A DNA stretch of 64,000 nucleotides from Cymbomonas tetramitiformis (GCA_001247695.2 LGRX02033487.1:1-64000); one strand, 5' to 3'; shown: positions 40,091 through 51,534, counted from the stretch's first letter. Translations and numbers: made by a program. Notes: generated by a model from the sequence alone, not told the origin.

Positions 40091-41712
40091 ACACGGGTTG
40101 ATAACTTACACGCTGCGTAATTAGAGACTTGTTCTAAAGTCTTTAACGCAAAGCTGAATATTATGACCGGTCCAGAATCTTTGCAGTTTCAAAAGTCACT
40201 AAGATTCTTTCGGATCCAATCTTGTAAGACTTCTTAAAGAAGCGCTGTCTTAGAATGTGCCGCACGCAATAAAAAGTCTGCGCAACTAGCTGATACCAAT
40301 GAGCTACTAGGGAATCAGTATACGATTGCGCCGCGGTTTGTTGCGAGTTCATCGTAAAGACATCGACGGTTAAATAACTTAGACGCTGCGTAATTAGAGA
40401 CTTTTAAAACTGCCGCTATCTTTGACGTTGAAGGTAGTAACTCATCAAGAGAAAAAAAAACGTCCGTGATTGGTGACGGACAGTTCCATACTTTTTGAAA
40501 TAACTGCGGAACGTCCGTCACCAATGACGGACACATCCGTCATCGACGAACGAAAAAAAAGTATAGGCTTTGACTCCCTTCTCGTTCGAAACAAAACTGT
40601 GAGAGCCCGCAAGAAAGTTGATCTCCATGGGGGTAATATCCTCAGGAAAAACTTGTCACAAGCATTCGGTCTCAGAAAAATATTGTCATCGATGACAAAA
40701 TATTGACATCGATGACAAAAATAGTTCTAAACGTAGATACGTCCAGTGAATAAACAGAACAAGTACCCAAAGCGTCATCGATGACAAAAATATTGTCATC
40801 GATGACAAGGAATACCATGTTCGTAGAAAAATAACGACTAAATCAACGGCAAGAGAGGTAAGTTGTCATCGATGACGTTTCAGAAAGAAATAAAACTTGT
40901 GCCAAAAGCGAACTCGTTGACAAATTAGGTGGAGTCGTCATCGATGACAAAAAAGAGAAAACTAAAAACAGCGACACCAATGTAAACTTTTTCACCGCAA
41001 GATGTTATCAATAAAAAGTCTGAAAAAATAAAAACATACCTGCACTTTCACCTTGAGCTCCCGAGGAACAAACCTCGGCGCAATCGGATACTAATTCGCT
41101 AGCTCATTAATATCAGCTATTTGCTTAGATGTTTCACTGCTTGCAGCACAAGCAACAATAGGTAAAATAGCGCTTCTTAACGGAGTCTTGCAAGATTAGA
41201 TGTGATTGGGGTTTCAAGGTGACTTTCTAATGTGGAACTGGATTGGTCCTTATTAGCGTTGCGTTGAAGACTTTAAAAGACTTAACAATATTTCGCTTTC
41301 TTTATATTTACAAACTCTGACCGCGACAGCAGACTCGAAATTGTTCTTTTTTAACTTTCACTCTTGAAGCGTTTGGCTTCCCTTCTTTTCTTAGTAGTAG
41401 CTTTCCGCTCGCAGACGTTGCAACGTTGCCACCTTCCTGCCTAGCGGCTTCTATTTTCTATAATTATTCCTATAATTTCTTAGTATAAGCGTGCAGCACG
41501 CGTTATTCGCGTTATTCTATAATTTATTTGTTCATAGAACTATTTTGCAAATAGTGAGAAAAACGTCACCGATGACAAGCTTGTTGTCATAACTTGATGT
41601 TTTCATGCAACCTAAAAATATCGTCATCGATGACAATTTTTTTCTGTTTTATAAATAAAGTATGAAACAATATTTTTTTTAAGCACCTAGAAATATCGTC
41701 ATCGATGACAAT
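39912..41712. promoter_or_regulatory. Array of GTCATCGATGAC palindromes
   Basis: Nine exact copies of the 12-bp palindrome by my count (near 39919, 39991, 40684, 40773, 40796, 40864, 40936, 41623, 41698), plus variants such as GTCATCGGTGAC, GTCACCGATGAC and GACATCGATGAC. Some occur as close pairs. Two copies lie in each inverted-repeat arm and five in the unique core. A perfect palindrome repeated this often points to a dimeric DNA-binding protein; whether that is a transposase, an origin binder or a bZIP-like factor cannot be told from the DNA. Confidence 0.7.
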
Positions 41713-42483
41713 AATTATATGTTTAAAAAATAATTAGCGCGGACTTCTTATTATCTCAATATCAGTTTCTTATTAGCTGTCATTGGTGACAAGGGTTGTC
41801 ATTGTGATATTTTCTGTGAGTCATAGTTATTCTGAAAAAAGGAAACTTCCCGTTATTTTCACTTGGTATTTTTCACCTGATTTGTATTTTGACTTTTTCG
41901 GGGAGGTGTCGGTGCATTTTTTCACAAAAGGGGACTAAAGTGTATTTTCAAAAATTTCGGGGCCCGTTGTGTAATTTCACTTGTCGGGGAGGGGGGTGCG
42001 GTGATATTCCGGAAGAAGGACGCGTCATTGTATTTTCACTTGTTGTTTGTCACCTGAATTGGATTTGGACTTGAGCGGGGACGATACGTCTCGGTGCATT
42101 TTTTACCAAAAGGAGACCAAAGTGTATTTTCAGTATTTCCGGGGCCCGTTGTGTAATTTCACTTGTTGGGGCGGGGGGTGCGGTGATATTCCGGAAGAAG
42201 GACGCGTCATTGTATTTTCAGTTGTTGTTTTTCAACTGATTTGCATTTTCACTTTATCGGGGAGGTGACGTTGCATTTTTTACGAAAAGTAGACCAAAGT
42301 GTATTTTCAGTATTTTCGGGGCCCGTTGTGGAATTTCACTTGTCAGGGAGGGGGGGTGCGGCGATATTCCGGAAGAGGGACGCGTTGTTGAATTTTCACT
42401 TGAAAATAATTCGAGGACCGTTTTGTATTTTCACTTGGTGAAATACCCATTTCCCCATTCGCCCATTCACCCATTCACCCATT
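41535..42483 (-). repeat. Right arm of ~0.95-kb terminal inverted repeat
   Basis: Reverse complement of the left arm, including the 177-bp subrepeats, the two GTCATCGATGAC sites and the outermost AATGGGTGAATGGGTGAATG. Long plus-strand frames inside the subrepeats (for example 41889-42268) arise from the repeat itself and are not genes. Confidence 0.88.
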
Positions 42484-42507
42484 CTTTGCGCGACGCAACC
42501 ATACCAT

Positions 42508-42903
42508 GTTTCCTCAAAAATCATTCGAACGTGTTGTGCGCGATATTCTGGCGAGCGTGTCCATCACTCCGGATGTTCGAATCACGAAAAACGCGGTCTC
42601 CGCGTTAAAAGAGGCGTCCGAATTTTTACTGACCGAGGTACGATGATGATGATGATGATGATGGTTTCGCTCGGCGACCCTTGAATCGTTTGTCGATACC
42701 GATGCTGACGACGATGTTGACGATGTTGTTTTTATCATTTTCAGGTGTTTTGGTTCGCGCAACTCTCGGCGATCGTGAATAAACGGGTCTCCATCACCGC
42801 CGCCGATTGGAGACTCGCGAAGATTACGGTGACCGGTCAGAGTAGAATCCTGGCGCAGATGAAAGACGGTATACAGACGGCCACCGTCGGGATCAAATTA
42901 TAG
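42508..42903 (+). CDS. Histone H3, 3' part (disrupted gene)
   Basis: Continues the H3 frame after the insertion: 42508-42637, intron 42638-42744 (GTACGA donor, a GAT microsatellite, TTTTCAG acceptor), exon 42745-42903. The first piece gives alpha-1 and alpha-2 (SFERVVRDI, NAVSALKEASEFLL), the second the end of alpha-2, loop 2 and alpha-3 (NKRVSITAADWRLAKI), followed by about 25 extra residues. The undisrupted protein would be about 160 residues, slightly longer than canonical H3. All parts of the histone fold are present, so damage is limited to the insertion. Confidence 0.88.
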
Positions 42904-43197
42904 GGGATTTTTATCTTTGATCGTCGGTGATTGTATATAATATAATATATATATGTATGTATATTTCTCTGTCTCTCTCTCTCTCTTCGCGTACGCGTTT
43001 TTAAGATCTTTCGCCGCCTTTATTCGGATGGGCACTGTCGTCACCTTCGGCGAGTCGCTGTGGTCGCCCCACTTACCGACCCGTTTCTTGAAATCGTCGG
43101 CGCCACCTCCTCCGCCGTCGCGTTTCGTCGAAGACTCGCGGCGCTTTGAAGACACGGATCGCTTATGCTGCGTGAAGGCCGTACCGTGGATATGCAT
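42898..43197 (-). CDS. Possible small basic protein
   Basis: A 99-residue frame starting MHIHGTAFTQHKRSVSS, rich in Lys/Arg and with a GGGGG run. The first 75 residues look like a basic DNA-binding or nuclear protein; the last 20 derive from a TATATA tract and are unlikely to be coding. A GTAAGT sequence inside the frame (CGGGTCG then GTAAGTGGGG) could be a true donor, in which case the real C-terminus lies elsewhere. It overlaps the histone H3 stop codon by 6 nt, convergently. Low certainty. Confidence 0.3.
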   Translation of the reverse strand: MHIHGTAFTQHKRSVSSKRRESSTKRDGGGGGADDFKKRVGKWGDHSDSPKVTTVPIRIKAAKDLKNAYAKRERETEKYTYIYILYYIQSPTIKDKNPL

Positions 43198-43308
43198 CTT
43201 CGTATCTCCGTTCTATTTCGCAGCGGTGAGCGAGTGCGCCGTTTGAATTCTTTCGATCGATAGCGCTTTGTAAAATATACTAATAGATTCTCGCGAGCGG
43301 AAGAGTTA

Positions 43309-44530
43309 ATGATACTTTTTCACGAGCAGGAACGACCGGAATACGAAAGCGCACTCTCGAGCATACTCGACCTGCTTCGCGACGATCGCGGCGCGATCGC
43401 TACCAGATGGAGAAAAGCGGTCGAACTGGTGGAGCGGTGGACTCGATCCGAAGACTCGCTCGACGACGTCGATCTAACGCGTTTATACTCGCCCACCAAA
43501 CAGCAATTGACGGATTATTTCTGTCATCTCTCCGATCGACGCCACACGAGATGGCTCGTCGTCGCGTTGCGTCGCTACGCGCATCGCGACGCTCGCATAT
43601 TACGGCGAATTCACTTGCGGTCCATCTCGCGCACCGCCGGTCATTCCGGCATCGCGCCCCCAAGCGACGCGTCCTCGAATCTTCGATTGCTAACGACGAT
43701 CGAAGATTATGCCGATCGCTTGATCTTCGCGACGACGCGACGATTGAAGTCGTGTATGTCCGCCGCGTTGCTGCATCCGAAATCCCCGGAGCGATCCCCG
43801 AATTTGACGTCGGCGATGAGATGGAGGTGAGTGAATCTAATACGCCCCGGCGAACCGAGGAAAATGCGCGACGTTTAAAAGACGATCGAGGCGCGTCGAC
43901 GTCGCTGAGAGAACGCGCGTTGGTCGCCCGCGTTCAGGCAATGCAAGCTCGACGCGTTAGCGCGATTGACGCGGAGCGGCCGCGGTCGCATTTTGATCTC
44001 CGAGGCGCGTTTGCTGTTATGCTCGCTCGAGTGCAGCTCGCCGACGATGGGTGAGAGCATCGCGCATTGGCCGATTCTGGAGGTATGTATGTATGAGATT
44101 GCCTCCGCGGTTGCCGTCGTCGGGCGATCGCTGATGATGACACCGTCGCGCAGATGCTGGTGAACGAAACCCGCTCGAACGCGTTGCCGGGCGATCTGCG
44201 AGAGACTATGCAGCAAGATACCGAGCGCTATGTTGCAAAGTGTTTGAAAAAAAACAAGGTAAGAATTGTTTCGCAGATTTTTCGATCGCCTTTGCGTTCG
44301 CATGGGTTTAGATTCGTTCTACGCAGGATGATATTCGCTGTTTGGATTTGGCCTACTTTTTCGACGAATCGGAGAGACGTCGGAGTTCGTGCCCGTCGAA
44401 GACCGTCGTCAGCGCTGATGTCGATATCTTAGCGGCGGTGTTTTATATCGCCAAGTTACCGGATCAAAATTATTTTCTCTACAATGCCACCGACCTTCCG
44501 AATCATACCACGAACCGCGACCTGATATGA
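43309..44530 (+). CDS. Hypothetical protein, four exons
   Basis: Exons 43309-43826, 43938-44082, 44154-44258 and 44327-44530; introns 111, 71 and 68 nt; 323 residues. Without splicing two overlapping frames seem to compete at 43.7-44.0 kb. Only the phase-2 join at AG/GTGAGT (43827) to TTCAG (43937) makes the downstream ISEARLLLCSLECSSPT segment continuous with the rest. The N-terminal two thirds are helical and Arg-rich, and the C-terminal exon has DIRCLDLAYFFDESE and VFYIAKLPDQNYFLY. Size and place next to virion genes are compatible with a minor capsid or triplex-like protein, but I see no recognised motif. Confidence 0.7.
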
Positions 44531-45501
44531 AGTGCCATTTTGATACATCTGCTGGCGTGCGTAAATCTATTTTTTTTGAAATGAAAGTGTTGCAAACAGT
44601 TGAGATTAGGAAGATAACGATTGAGATACCTGTCACGATCAATCATCTTACCCGTGCTATTCGTGTCGATACCGTCACGCATGATGTACAGCAACGCCAA
44701 AGAAAAGTATTCGTATTGTAACGTTTTGCTCAATTGAAAAACCGGCGATTGCAACTGTCGGCGCACCGCCGGCTGTTGCAACAACTGCTGCACGTGTACG
44801 CATTGCAAGCATGTATGCCTCAACCGATCGGCGTTAAAATTCGGCGAACCGCACATCCAACCGTCGGTTCTTTGCAATTCGGTCATGTAAATGCTTTGTA
44901 TTGTCGTGAGCACGATCGGAACTCCGCGTTTGGTGGCGGATTGCACGTATCGAAACATACGTCGTTGGGCGATTTTTGTTTGACGATGAATGATTTTGCT
45001 CGACAATCGCTTACGCTCCGGTGACCATAGCAACATACTCACGACTCGTTTCGCCGCGGAATAACGACGTTCGTGTTCCTCCGTGGCCGACGCACTCGAA
45101 ATCGCTCTGTCGCGAGTAGAGCTGCTCACGAATTTTGTTTCGTATCCCCGATTCGCGCTATTCCAGGGGTTGCCATCCGGGTACGCATCTCGGGAAAGAC
45201 ACACGTGCACCGCGACGCAAAGCCCGGTGAGTTCGCATACGAGGCCTTCGGTGCACGCGACGGAACGCTGGCATTCATCACCGCAACGGTGATATTTTTT
45301 CGATTCCTCGCATCGATAGATCGCCGTGCCGACGCGAGTGAAAGTACACCGGTTTGTGCAACGATGCGCGACACCGCGGAGGGTGGTGTCGCCGATTGAA
45401 GTCTGAGCGACCTCCTTGTCCGCGATTTTGGTGCCGAGATTACGTAACGCGCTCCACGCGTTGTCGATTTCGCTTTCGTTTTGAGTCTTACTCCGTGGCA
45501 T
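44503..45501 (-). CDS. Cys-rich protein, conserved-looking, function unknown
   Basis: An unspliced frame of 332 residues starting MPRSKTQNES. Residues about 45-105 contain HRCTNRC, YRCEESKKYHRCGDEC, then VCELTGLC, an ordered set of Cys and His typical of a structural zinc site. The C-terminal half is helical, with NADRLRHTCLQCVHVQQLL and LALLYIMRDGI, then a basic end. The pattern of an N-terminal zinc knuckle ending in C-x-LTG-x-C followed by a long helical domain gives the impression of a conserved virus core protein, but I cannot name the family. It overlaps the preceding convergent gene by 28 nt. An ATTATATCAC box lies about 20 nt upstream. Confidence 0.65.
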   Translation of the reverse strand: MPRSKTQNESEIDNAWSALRNLGTKIADKEVAQTSIGDTTLRGVAHRCTNRCTFTRVGTAIYRCEESKKYHRCGDECQRSVACTEGLVCELTGLCVAVHVCLSRDAYPDGNPWNSANRGYETKFVSSSTRDRAISSASATEEHERRYSAAKRVVSMLLWSPERKRLSSKIIHRQTKIAQRRMFRYVQSATKRGVPIVLTTIQSIYMTELQRTDGWMCGSPNFNADRLRHTCLQCVHVQQLLQQPAVRRQLQSPVFQLSKTLQYEYFSLALLYIMRDGIDTNSTGKMIDRDRYLNRYLPNLNCLQHFHFKKNRFTHASRCIKMALHIRSRFVV

Positions 45502-45581
45502 ATCGACGATGTGATATAATAATAATACCGATCGGCGTTTCGTGAACAGAGCGTCTCTAAATAAGCGGTGTCAAAACGAAT

Positions 45582-46184
45582 ATGTCCGGATTCGCTTCCG
45601 CGGCGACGACGCGCGGCGCGCTTCGGTGCGCGGTGTGCGCGCTGAGTTGCCTCGGCTGCCTCCTACAAATGTACAATCTGTTCGCGCGCAAGCGTCGGGA
45701 GGCCGAGGCTCGGTCGGAGGAGGCTCGACTGCTCGCCGCGGCGATTTGCATCAACGTTGATGGCACGGTGCGGGAATGGACGTCCACCGATTTGGTCGAT
45801 TGCGGCAAAATCAGGAGCGTAATCACCAATGAAAACGCGTGGTTGGAGCTCTTCGAAGAAACTCTGAACGATTACGCGCGTTCGCAAGCGGAGTGCGTCG
45901 GCGCCGCGGCTCGACAAATCGCCGAGGGTACGCGACCGTATGTCACGTTAATTTCCCTCGTCGTCGTGATCGCGAGCTTGACGTTCGCTCTGCTGCTTCG
46001 TGTCACGGCGGATGTCGCGACGACTCGGGAAAAATCGTTCATGACGACGACGACGCCTTCACCGATGCCGGCGACCGATCTCATCGACTCGATCGCGATT
46101 TTACCGTATCACCACGATCGGCGCCGTCGACCGCATCGGCGCGTGTCGCGCTCCTCGCATCCGCTCACCATCACAGACACGTAG
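45582..46184 (+). CDS. Predicted membrane protein
   Basis: A frame of 200 residues (MSGFASAATTRG). A Cys-rich hydrophobic stretch near residues 14-34 could be a signal anchor. A second, clearer membrane segment lies at about 125-147 (TLISLVVVIASLTFALLL). In between is a charged, helical domain of about 85 residues. The tail is basic (HHDRRRRPHRR). The end overlaps the 3' end of the convergent capsid candidate by 14 nt. Possibly an envelope or host-membrane protein; not recognised. Confidence 0.6.
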   Translation: MSGFASAATTRGALRCAVCALSCLGCLLQMYNLFARKRREAEARSEEARLLAAAICINVDGTVREWTSTDLVDCGKIRSVITNENAWLELFEETLNDYARSQAECVGAAARQIAEGTRPYVTLISLVVVIASLTFALLLRVTADVATTREKSFMTTTTPSPMPATDLIDSIAILPYHHDRRRRPHRRVSRSSHPLTITDT

Positions 46185-49100
46185 CGCTCGTCGGGCCTAC
46201 CATCGAGGCGCCCCCTTTGCGAAGCGTGCTGTAGTTGACGGGCTCGAGATATTTACTCAGACCCTTGCGCACTTTTCCGCATCCCGGGTACACGCGTTCT
46301 CCCCAATGTCCGGTGTTCAGACAGACTCGATCCAAATTTCCGGTGGCGGCGTTGTAACTCGCTTGATGCCCTGCGCGCACTCGCGAAATCCGAATCAATT
46401 CTAAAAGCGATCGGAGCGATGTACTACCGGCGACGGAAAGTGGTGTACCTTGAAAGCACATGGTATTGGGACCGGAGCGATAGTTATCGAAGTGCGACAT
46501 GTCACGAGGCGGATCCTGCGAAAAGACATTCCGACTCTCCTCGTCATTTTTTCATCAACGAATCGCCGAATCGATAACAAACGAGATCATTGACGAATCT
46601 CGCACCTCCGAAGGCGCCCAGGAGTAAAGTTCCGCGTATTGCGAAGCCGTCGAATAATGTCGGGCTTTTATCGATGATAAACCGGTGTGGTCGGCGTAAC
46701 AGCCGGTCACGTCGATCGGATTATCCTGCGCGCGTACGGCGCGGCCCCGCTTTTTAGCGATTTGGCAAATTCCGCTTTGCCAAAATAAGGTGTACAATCA
46801 CGATCACGAGCGCTCTCACCTTAACGACCTCGTCGAGGCCGATGATGCACGCGTATAACGACGGTACGCTTGCTCCGAATGTATTCGCGTTCGCGCCGGT
46901 GCCGGCGTCATTCGCGTGCCGAGCAAAGATGCTTCCGCCTGCGCGAATATCGTGGGAATTAATGAGCACCCCTCTTCTCTCTTTCCGTACCGACAACTTT
47001 TTTATTCGTGTTTGAAACGTCGTCGTAGTCACGTACCTCCGCCGAGGTATGCCTGGCACCATATATCCGCCACCGGCATGACATTCTTCGGGTTGTACAC
47101 GACCGCTTTTTGGTAAATGGTAAAATTACCGTAGTGCATCTTACGAACGACGTCATCGCTCAGTTGAAAGTCGTAATGTCCGATGAGGGTCTCTCCCGTC
47201 TCTTTTCCCGACTTCGTCAAAATCGCGGCGCACATCTGATACGTTTGATACGGACGCATCAATAAGTAACCGAAGGGAAACATTTTGTTGCAATCGATGA
47301 TCAATTCCAGCGTACGCCTGGAGAAATCCATGGTCACGAACATCACGAAAATCGCAAGCTCGTGCGGTCGCGCCACGAGGCGCTTCTCCGCATTTTGTAC
47401 GCGGTCGGCGATCGTCTCGCTGCACGGCGCTTCGCTCGCCTCGGACTCGCCCCTCGCCACGAAGTTCGGAGTCCCCCTGCGCCGGTGGGATTGCATGAAA
47501 GACGCCCTACGGCCTCCGACACCGGAATCCTCCTCCTCCTCATCCATCCCGCGAGTGGCCACCTCGCTACCGCGAGTTCTCTGCAGCAAATGATCTCGAA
47601 AATCGTCGATCGATTCCGTCGTCAGCGTCGTCAGTATCGCCGAGTGGCGTGTGTGCATTTGAAGGATGTAATGATAGAAATAGCCCTTGTTCTCGTCGAA
47701 CTCGGGCGCCGCGGGATGTAATCGATGAAATATATACCCATCGCTCTTCTTCCTCATTCCGCTCGGGGCTCGAAATGGCGTTCGTATAACGCTTGAGGAT
47801 TTCCGACTGCTTGGGATGACATTTTCGCTTTTCTGCAATGGCGACTTTTCCGGCATCAAAACGCGGAATCGCGATCCGTCCGAGATAAATACCTCTAGGT
47901 CCAACAAACTTTTGTCGGATTGCAGATGGATCGAATTCGTCGAGTGGACTTCCAAGAGTCCGAAAAAAGCGCGGTCTCTAAGAAGCTCACTTCATCATCC
48001 GTTTCCTCCATGCGCGGATGCAGCAACGGTCCCTCCGTATTTGCCGTCGAAGATGAAGAATTGGCCATATCGCTCTTCAGTAGCGTCGTCTGGTACAACG
48101 CGCTCAATTTTGGAGCGCAAGCTAACAAAAGCCTACTCGCCGCTTCCGCGAACGGATGCGAGCGCGAGTTCCAGTTTTGCATATCTCCGGTGTTCAACTC
48201 GATGGCCGTAATCAAAATCGATTTTAAACAGTTGAGAGCGGAAACACAGTCCGACGAATTGGTCAGAATATAGTCGATCGTGACGAGATATACCTGACAT
48301 AAACCCCACCATATTTTGCTCGAGGATTCGCCACTCGCACTCGCCCATAATTTCGTCGAGACGCCGGCGGTATATCCATAGCCATCACACCACATTCGTT
48401 GCATTCGCATCCAAAGCTCGCCCAACCCCTTCACGTATTCCTCGAACGGTTTGCCGGTGGAATACACGTTGGAGCCGGCCACGGTATCGATCTGCGCCAT
48501 CATTTCGTGTATCATCGTAAATGCCGGACAACGCTTGCGTATCTCATCGGCGTACTGCGCGGAGTTGTGGTTCGTCCATGACCATGTTGAAGACGTGCGA
48601 CCGTGAAACTCGACCTGGCACTCATCGGGTCGCAATTCAACGAGCTGATGAAGCAAATCGTCGGGCGCGATCTTGTACAAAGCGATGGCGTTGTCCATCG
48701 TTTTCTCATCGACCGCGCCGATATCGATGTGAATATTGCCGGTAGACTTATGATTCAACACGCACGGTCCAAAAAACGAGTCTTTTATCTGGTGCAACGC
48801 GCTCGTCGAGAAAAGAGGTTGCGCTATTTGATGAAGAGTATCGTAGTTCCGAACGAGATTCGCGCAAGCTTCGGGCTCGTAGATCGACTCTCCGCTTTCG
48901 GCCAAGCGGCGTACGCCGCGATAACTGTCGTAGCCGATGGGAGATCTCAAGATGATACTCATACCGTCGCATAATGTTGTGCTCGACGCGCTCGGCCCGG
49001 ACAGCGTGGCGTGCACGTTGAGCGCGGAAAAGGTCGCCACTTCGAGTAAAGCTTTCAGATTGGCGGAAACGTAACTGCCGGCTCCTTCGACGCACCACGT

Positions 49101-51489
49101 TGCCACGGCCGCGCTCACGGTGTCGAAGGAGGAGGAGGTACAGGAGATCGCCGCGTATGGAATTCGCTGTCGTTTGGAGCTTTCGCCCGTCGGTATTATC
49201 GCGCCGCTTTTATCGCAGATATCCTGTTTTTGCACCGTACGTCCCACGTCATCATTATCATGACGTCGTCGTCACCTCTCAAAATACACGGGAGTTTCAT
49301 CGATCAAAATTCGCGAGTTTTGAGGAGGTATTTGCTCGGAAAGGCCTCTCACCTCTCGTAGAAATTGTATATATTCCGAGATGAGATTCGAATCGTTCGT
49401 CGCCGACGGCTACACCCCGCAAAAGAAAGATCAGTCAGTCGATCGTTCGCTAGCGTTTAACGACGATTAAAAGATTCCGTCCAAATTTTCGGAACACCCG
49501 CAACTCACCTCCGCATGTTTCAGAATTTGCTTCAACAACGGACGCGTATGCAGTAACGCGTACATAATGGCCCGCGTCAAAATCGTGATCGACCTGTCGC
49601 ACCATCGCGGCGGATCGGGTATGTGCTGCCCCCGATGAAGCGCGCTGTACGAGTTCATCAGCGCACTCGAATACCCGCAATCATTCTCGCCGGCGATGGA
49701 CGCCTCGCCGTCGCGATGATGTGTGGCCTCCCACGTAATCGAGTGCGCAAACATCCAAAGAGAATACGCGTTATCGGAATGCGCGTAGAAACTTTGAATT
49801 TCCGAGATATACTTCGTCGTATCCGGATAGAGAATGTAGCTCTGCATCGCGTTCAAAATTTTCTGGAATATAGACGTCTCCGTCGAATTCATCGGCGGCG
49901 TCGTCATGTTTTTGGCGACGTCCATAGCGCGAAGAACGGAGGGGATTTCACGACCGAAGCAGCGAGAGAAACACGTCTGATCATCGGCGGTGAAGAAGGA
50001 GGACGCGAAGCGAATCGTTGTCGTAGAACTCAACGGTACGGCATGAGGATGGGAATTGTTCACGTTGTTATCGGCGTCGTCGGTCTCGGGCAGATCGCCG
50101 AGCAATGCGCCATCGCCGGCGTCGTCGTCGTCAGCGTGGGCTCGAGATGTCCATTGGTCGAACGGTGTATCGGGAGACACTCGCATATACGGTAGTTTTT
50201 TGCGTGACCACGCGGGTTTTCTCGTCTCTTCGTTGAAAAACGCATCGTTCAAGAGCGCATCGCGTAACGTGATTTCCACGAACGCGTCCACGTCCTGACG
50301 ACGACGCCGACAATCCTCTCGGTTAGATCCGAGTGGCATTCACGCTTTTCGAGACGGGCGCGAGCGAAACGGGAAGCGTCGCGTCTCTCACCTCATCGAA
50401 GATCGCAATGTTACGATGCGAAGAATCGTATTGCGTCGCTTGACCGTAGGTCTGTTCGGGCTGCATAAGAAAGAATTCTCCGATGGAGCGAACGCGACGG
50501 GTGACGTCGACGGGTTCTGTCAGATCGGGAAGTTCAAAGGCTTTGGCCTCGAAAATTTTGCAATCGTTGCGGGCGTCGAGGGTGGTGTGCTCGCTCTGGC
50601 CGTTTCGAGCGGAATCGAAATTCTTCGGACCATCCGGGCCGGCGAGCGCGTAAACGTAATTCTCCCTTCGCACCTGCGTGACGTACGGCTTCATACCCTC
50701 CGGCACGATCCACGTATCGGGCTGGACACCTTTGGCGCGGAGATAGCGTTTGCAACGACTGTCGAGCAGATCCCAACCGTGCGGCGTTTTCTGAATGGTA
50801 GCCCAATCCTCCACTTCCATCATCAACGCTTTGCGCGCCAGGGTGGCGGTGCGGATGTTTCCGCCGTACCGCTCGTTCCACATTTCGTCCACCGTTTTGC
50901 AATTCAAAAGCGCCTCGAGTACCCCGAGGTAAACGGTCTCCAGCACAGCATTCCTGATCTGTTGCAAATTCATGGTATAGCAGAGGCGCCCTTTCTCGGT
51001 GTTCATGAATCCGTGTTCGAGAATCATCGCCAATCCGTAGCGAACGTAATGATCTCGCCTCTCGCTCATCTGCTGGCTCACCAAACGACTCACCCCCTCT
51101 TCGGGTACCGGTCCCAGCAGGGTGTTGTTGAAATGATATTCGTTCCACTGTATACTGGAGGTGTCTTGCGTTTCGCGATACGGCAATACTTGCGCGGGCC
51201 ACATATGTTCCTGCGTGATGAGAGTTATCATGACGTTCGTCATGTACGGCGAGTAGCCGAGATAAGCTTCCGGCAGCGCGAAGTTTTCGCGCCCGTATTG
51301 ATCGTACGGCGACATGAGATACGGTTTAGGATTATCGCCAAAAAAATTCGAGAAATCGGCAGCCTGATAATTACCGGCCGAATCGCGAGGAGGATTTCCC
51401 GAACTCATCGGTCGCGCGCTCGTTCCATGGGCGGAATGAAGACCGCCCGTGTCCCCAGCGGTTTGCGGATATCTTGGATCCGTCGACAT
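46171..51489 (-). CDS. Candidate major capsid protein (HK97-like), seven exons
   Basis: Exons 51489-50392, 50294-49509, 49409-49353 (57 nt), 49223-47037, 46938-46820, 46725-46606 and 46515-46171; about 1570 residues. The ATG at 51489 (MSTDPRYPQT) is chosen because a TATA run lies directly upstream. Residues about 65-330 have the order expected of an HK97 fold: an N-arm, an extended loop (QWNEYHFNNTLLGPVPEEG), a long spine helix (SERRDHYVRYGLAMILEHG), then alternating helices and PDTWIVPEGMKPYV. The central 700+ residues could be an inserted tower, as in herpesviruses and mirusviruses. In the large exon the frame changes near 48005; one missing base in a GATGAAAGTGAG-like context explains this exactly, and a 38-nt intron is the alternative. 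The fold assignment is by eye, so it needs structure prediction. Confidence 0.6.
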
Positions 51490-51534
51490 TTGAACAGCGT
51501 GAACTGCGTTAGATGAATAAGGATGCGTTTCGAG

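Larger units (their letters stand above)
39137..42495. mobile_element. Long-inverted-repeat (foldback) transposon in histone H3
   Basis: A 3359-bp insertion flanked by a 12-bp direct repeat, CAACCATACCAT (39125-39136 and 42496-42507). Both ends carry inverted repeats of about 945 bp (39146-40090 and 41535-42483), starting with AATGGGTGAATGGGTGAATG and CAAGTGAAAATACAAAACGG. A middle of about 1.44 kb is AT-rich and has no convincing open frame. No transposase is seen, so the element is non-autonomous or mobilised in trans. Excising the element and one repeat copy restores a 324-nt H3 exon in frame. Composition (AT-rich core, very regular repeats) is unlike the surrounding viral genes. Confidence 0.88.

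Noticed and set aside
41889..42441. Short plus-strand proteins sharing a CRGGGCGDIPEEGR-like motif
   Set aside because: They are translations of the ~177-bp subrepeats in the transposon's inverted arm and also appear in mirrored form in the other arm.
43640..43830. Frameshift in the four-exon gene near 43.7 kb
   Set aside because: The first frame is continuous to a phase-2 GTGAGT donor at 43827 and the downstream exon fits exactly; the competing frame is a shadow.
50416..51516. 366-codon plus-strand frame
   Set aside because: Antisense shadow of the capsid candidate's first exon, which has the better composition, splice signals and promoter.
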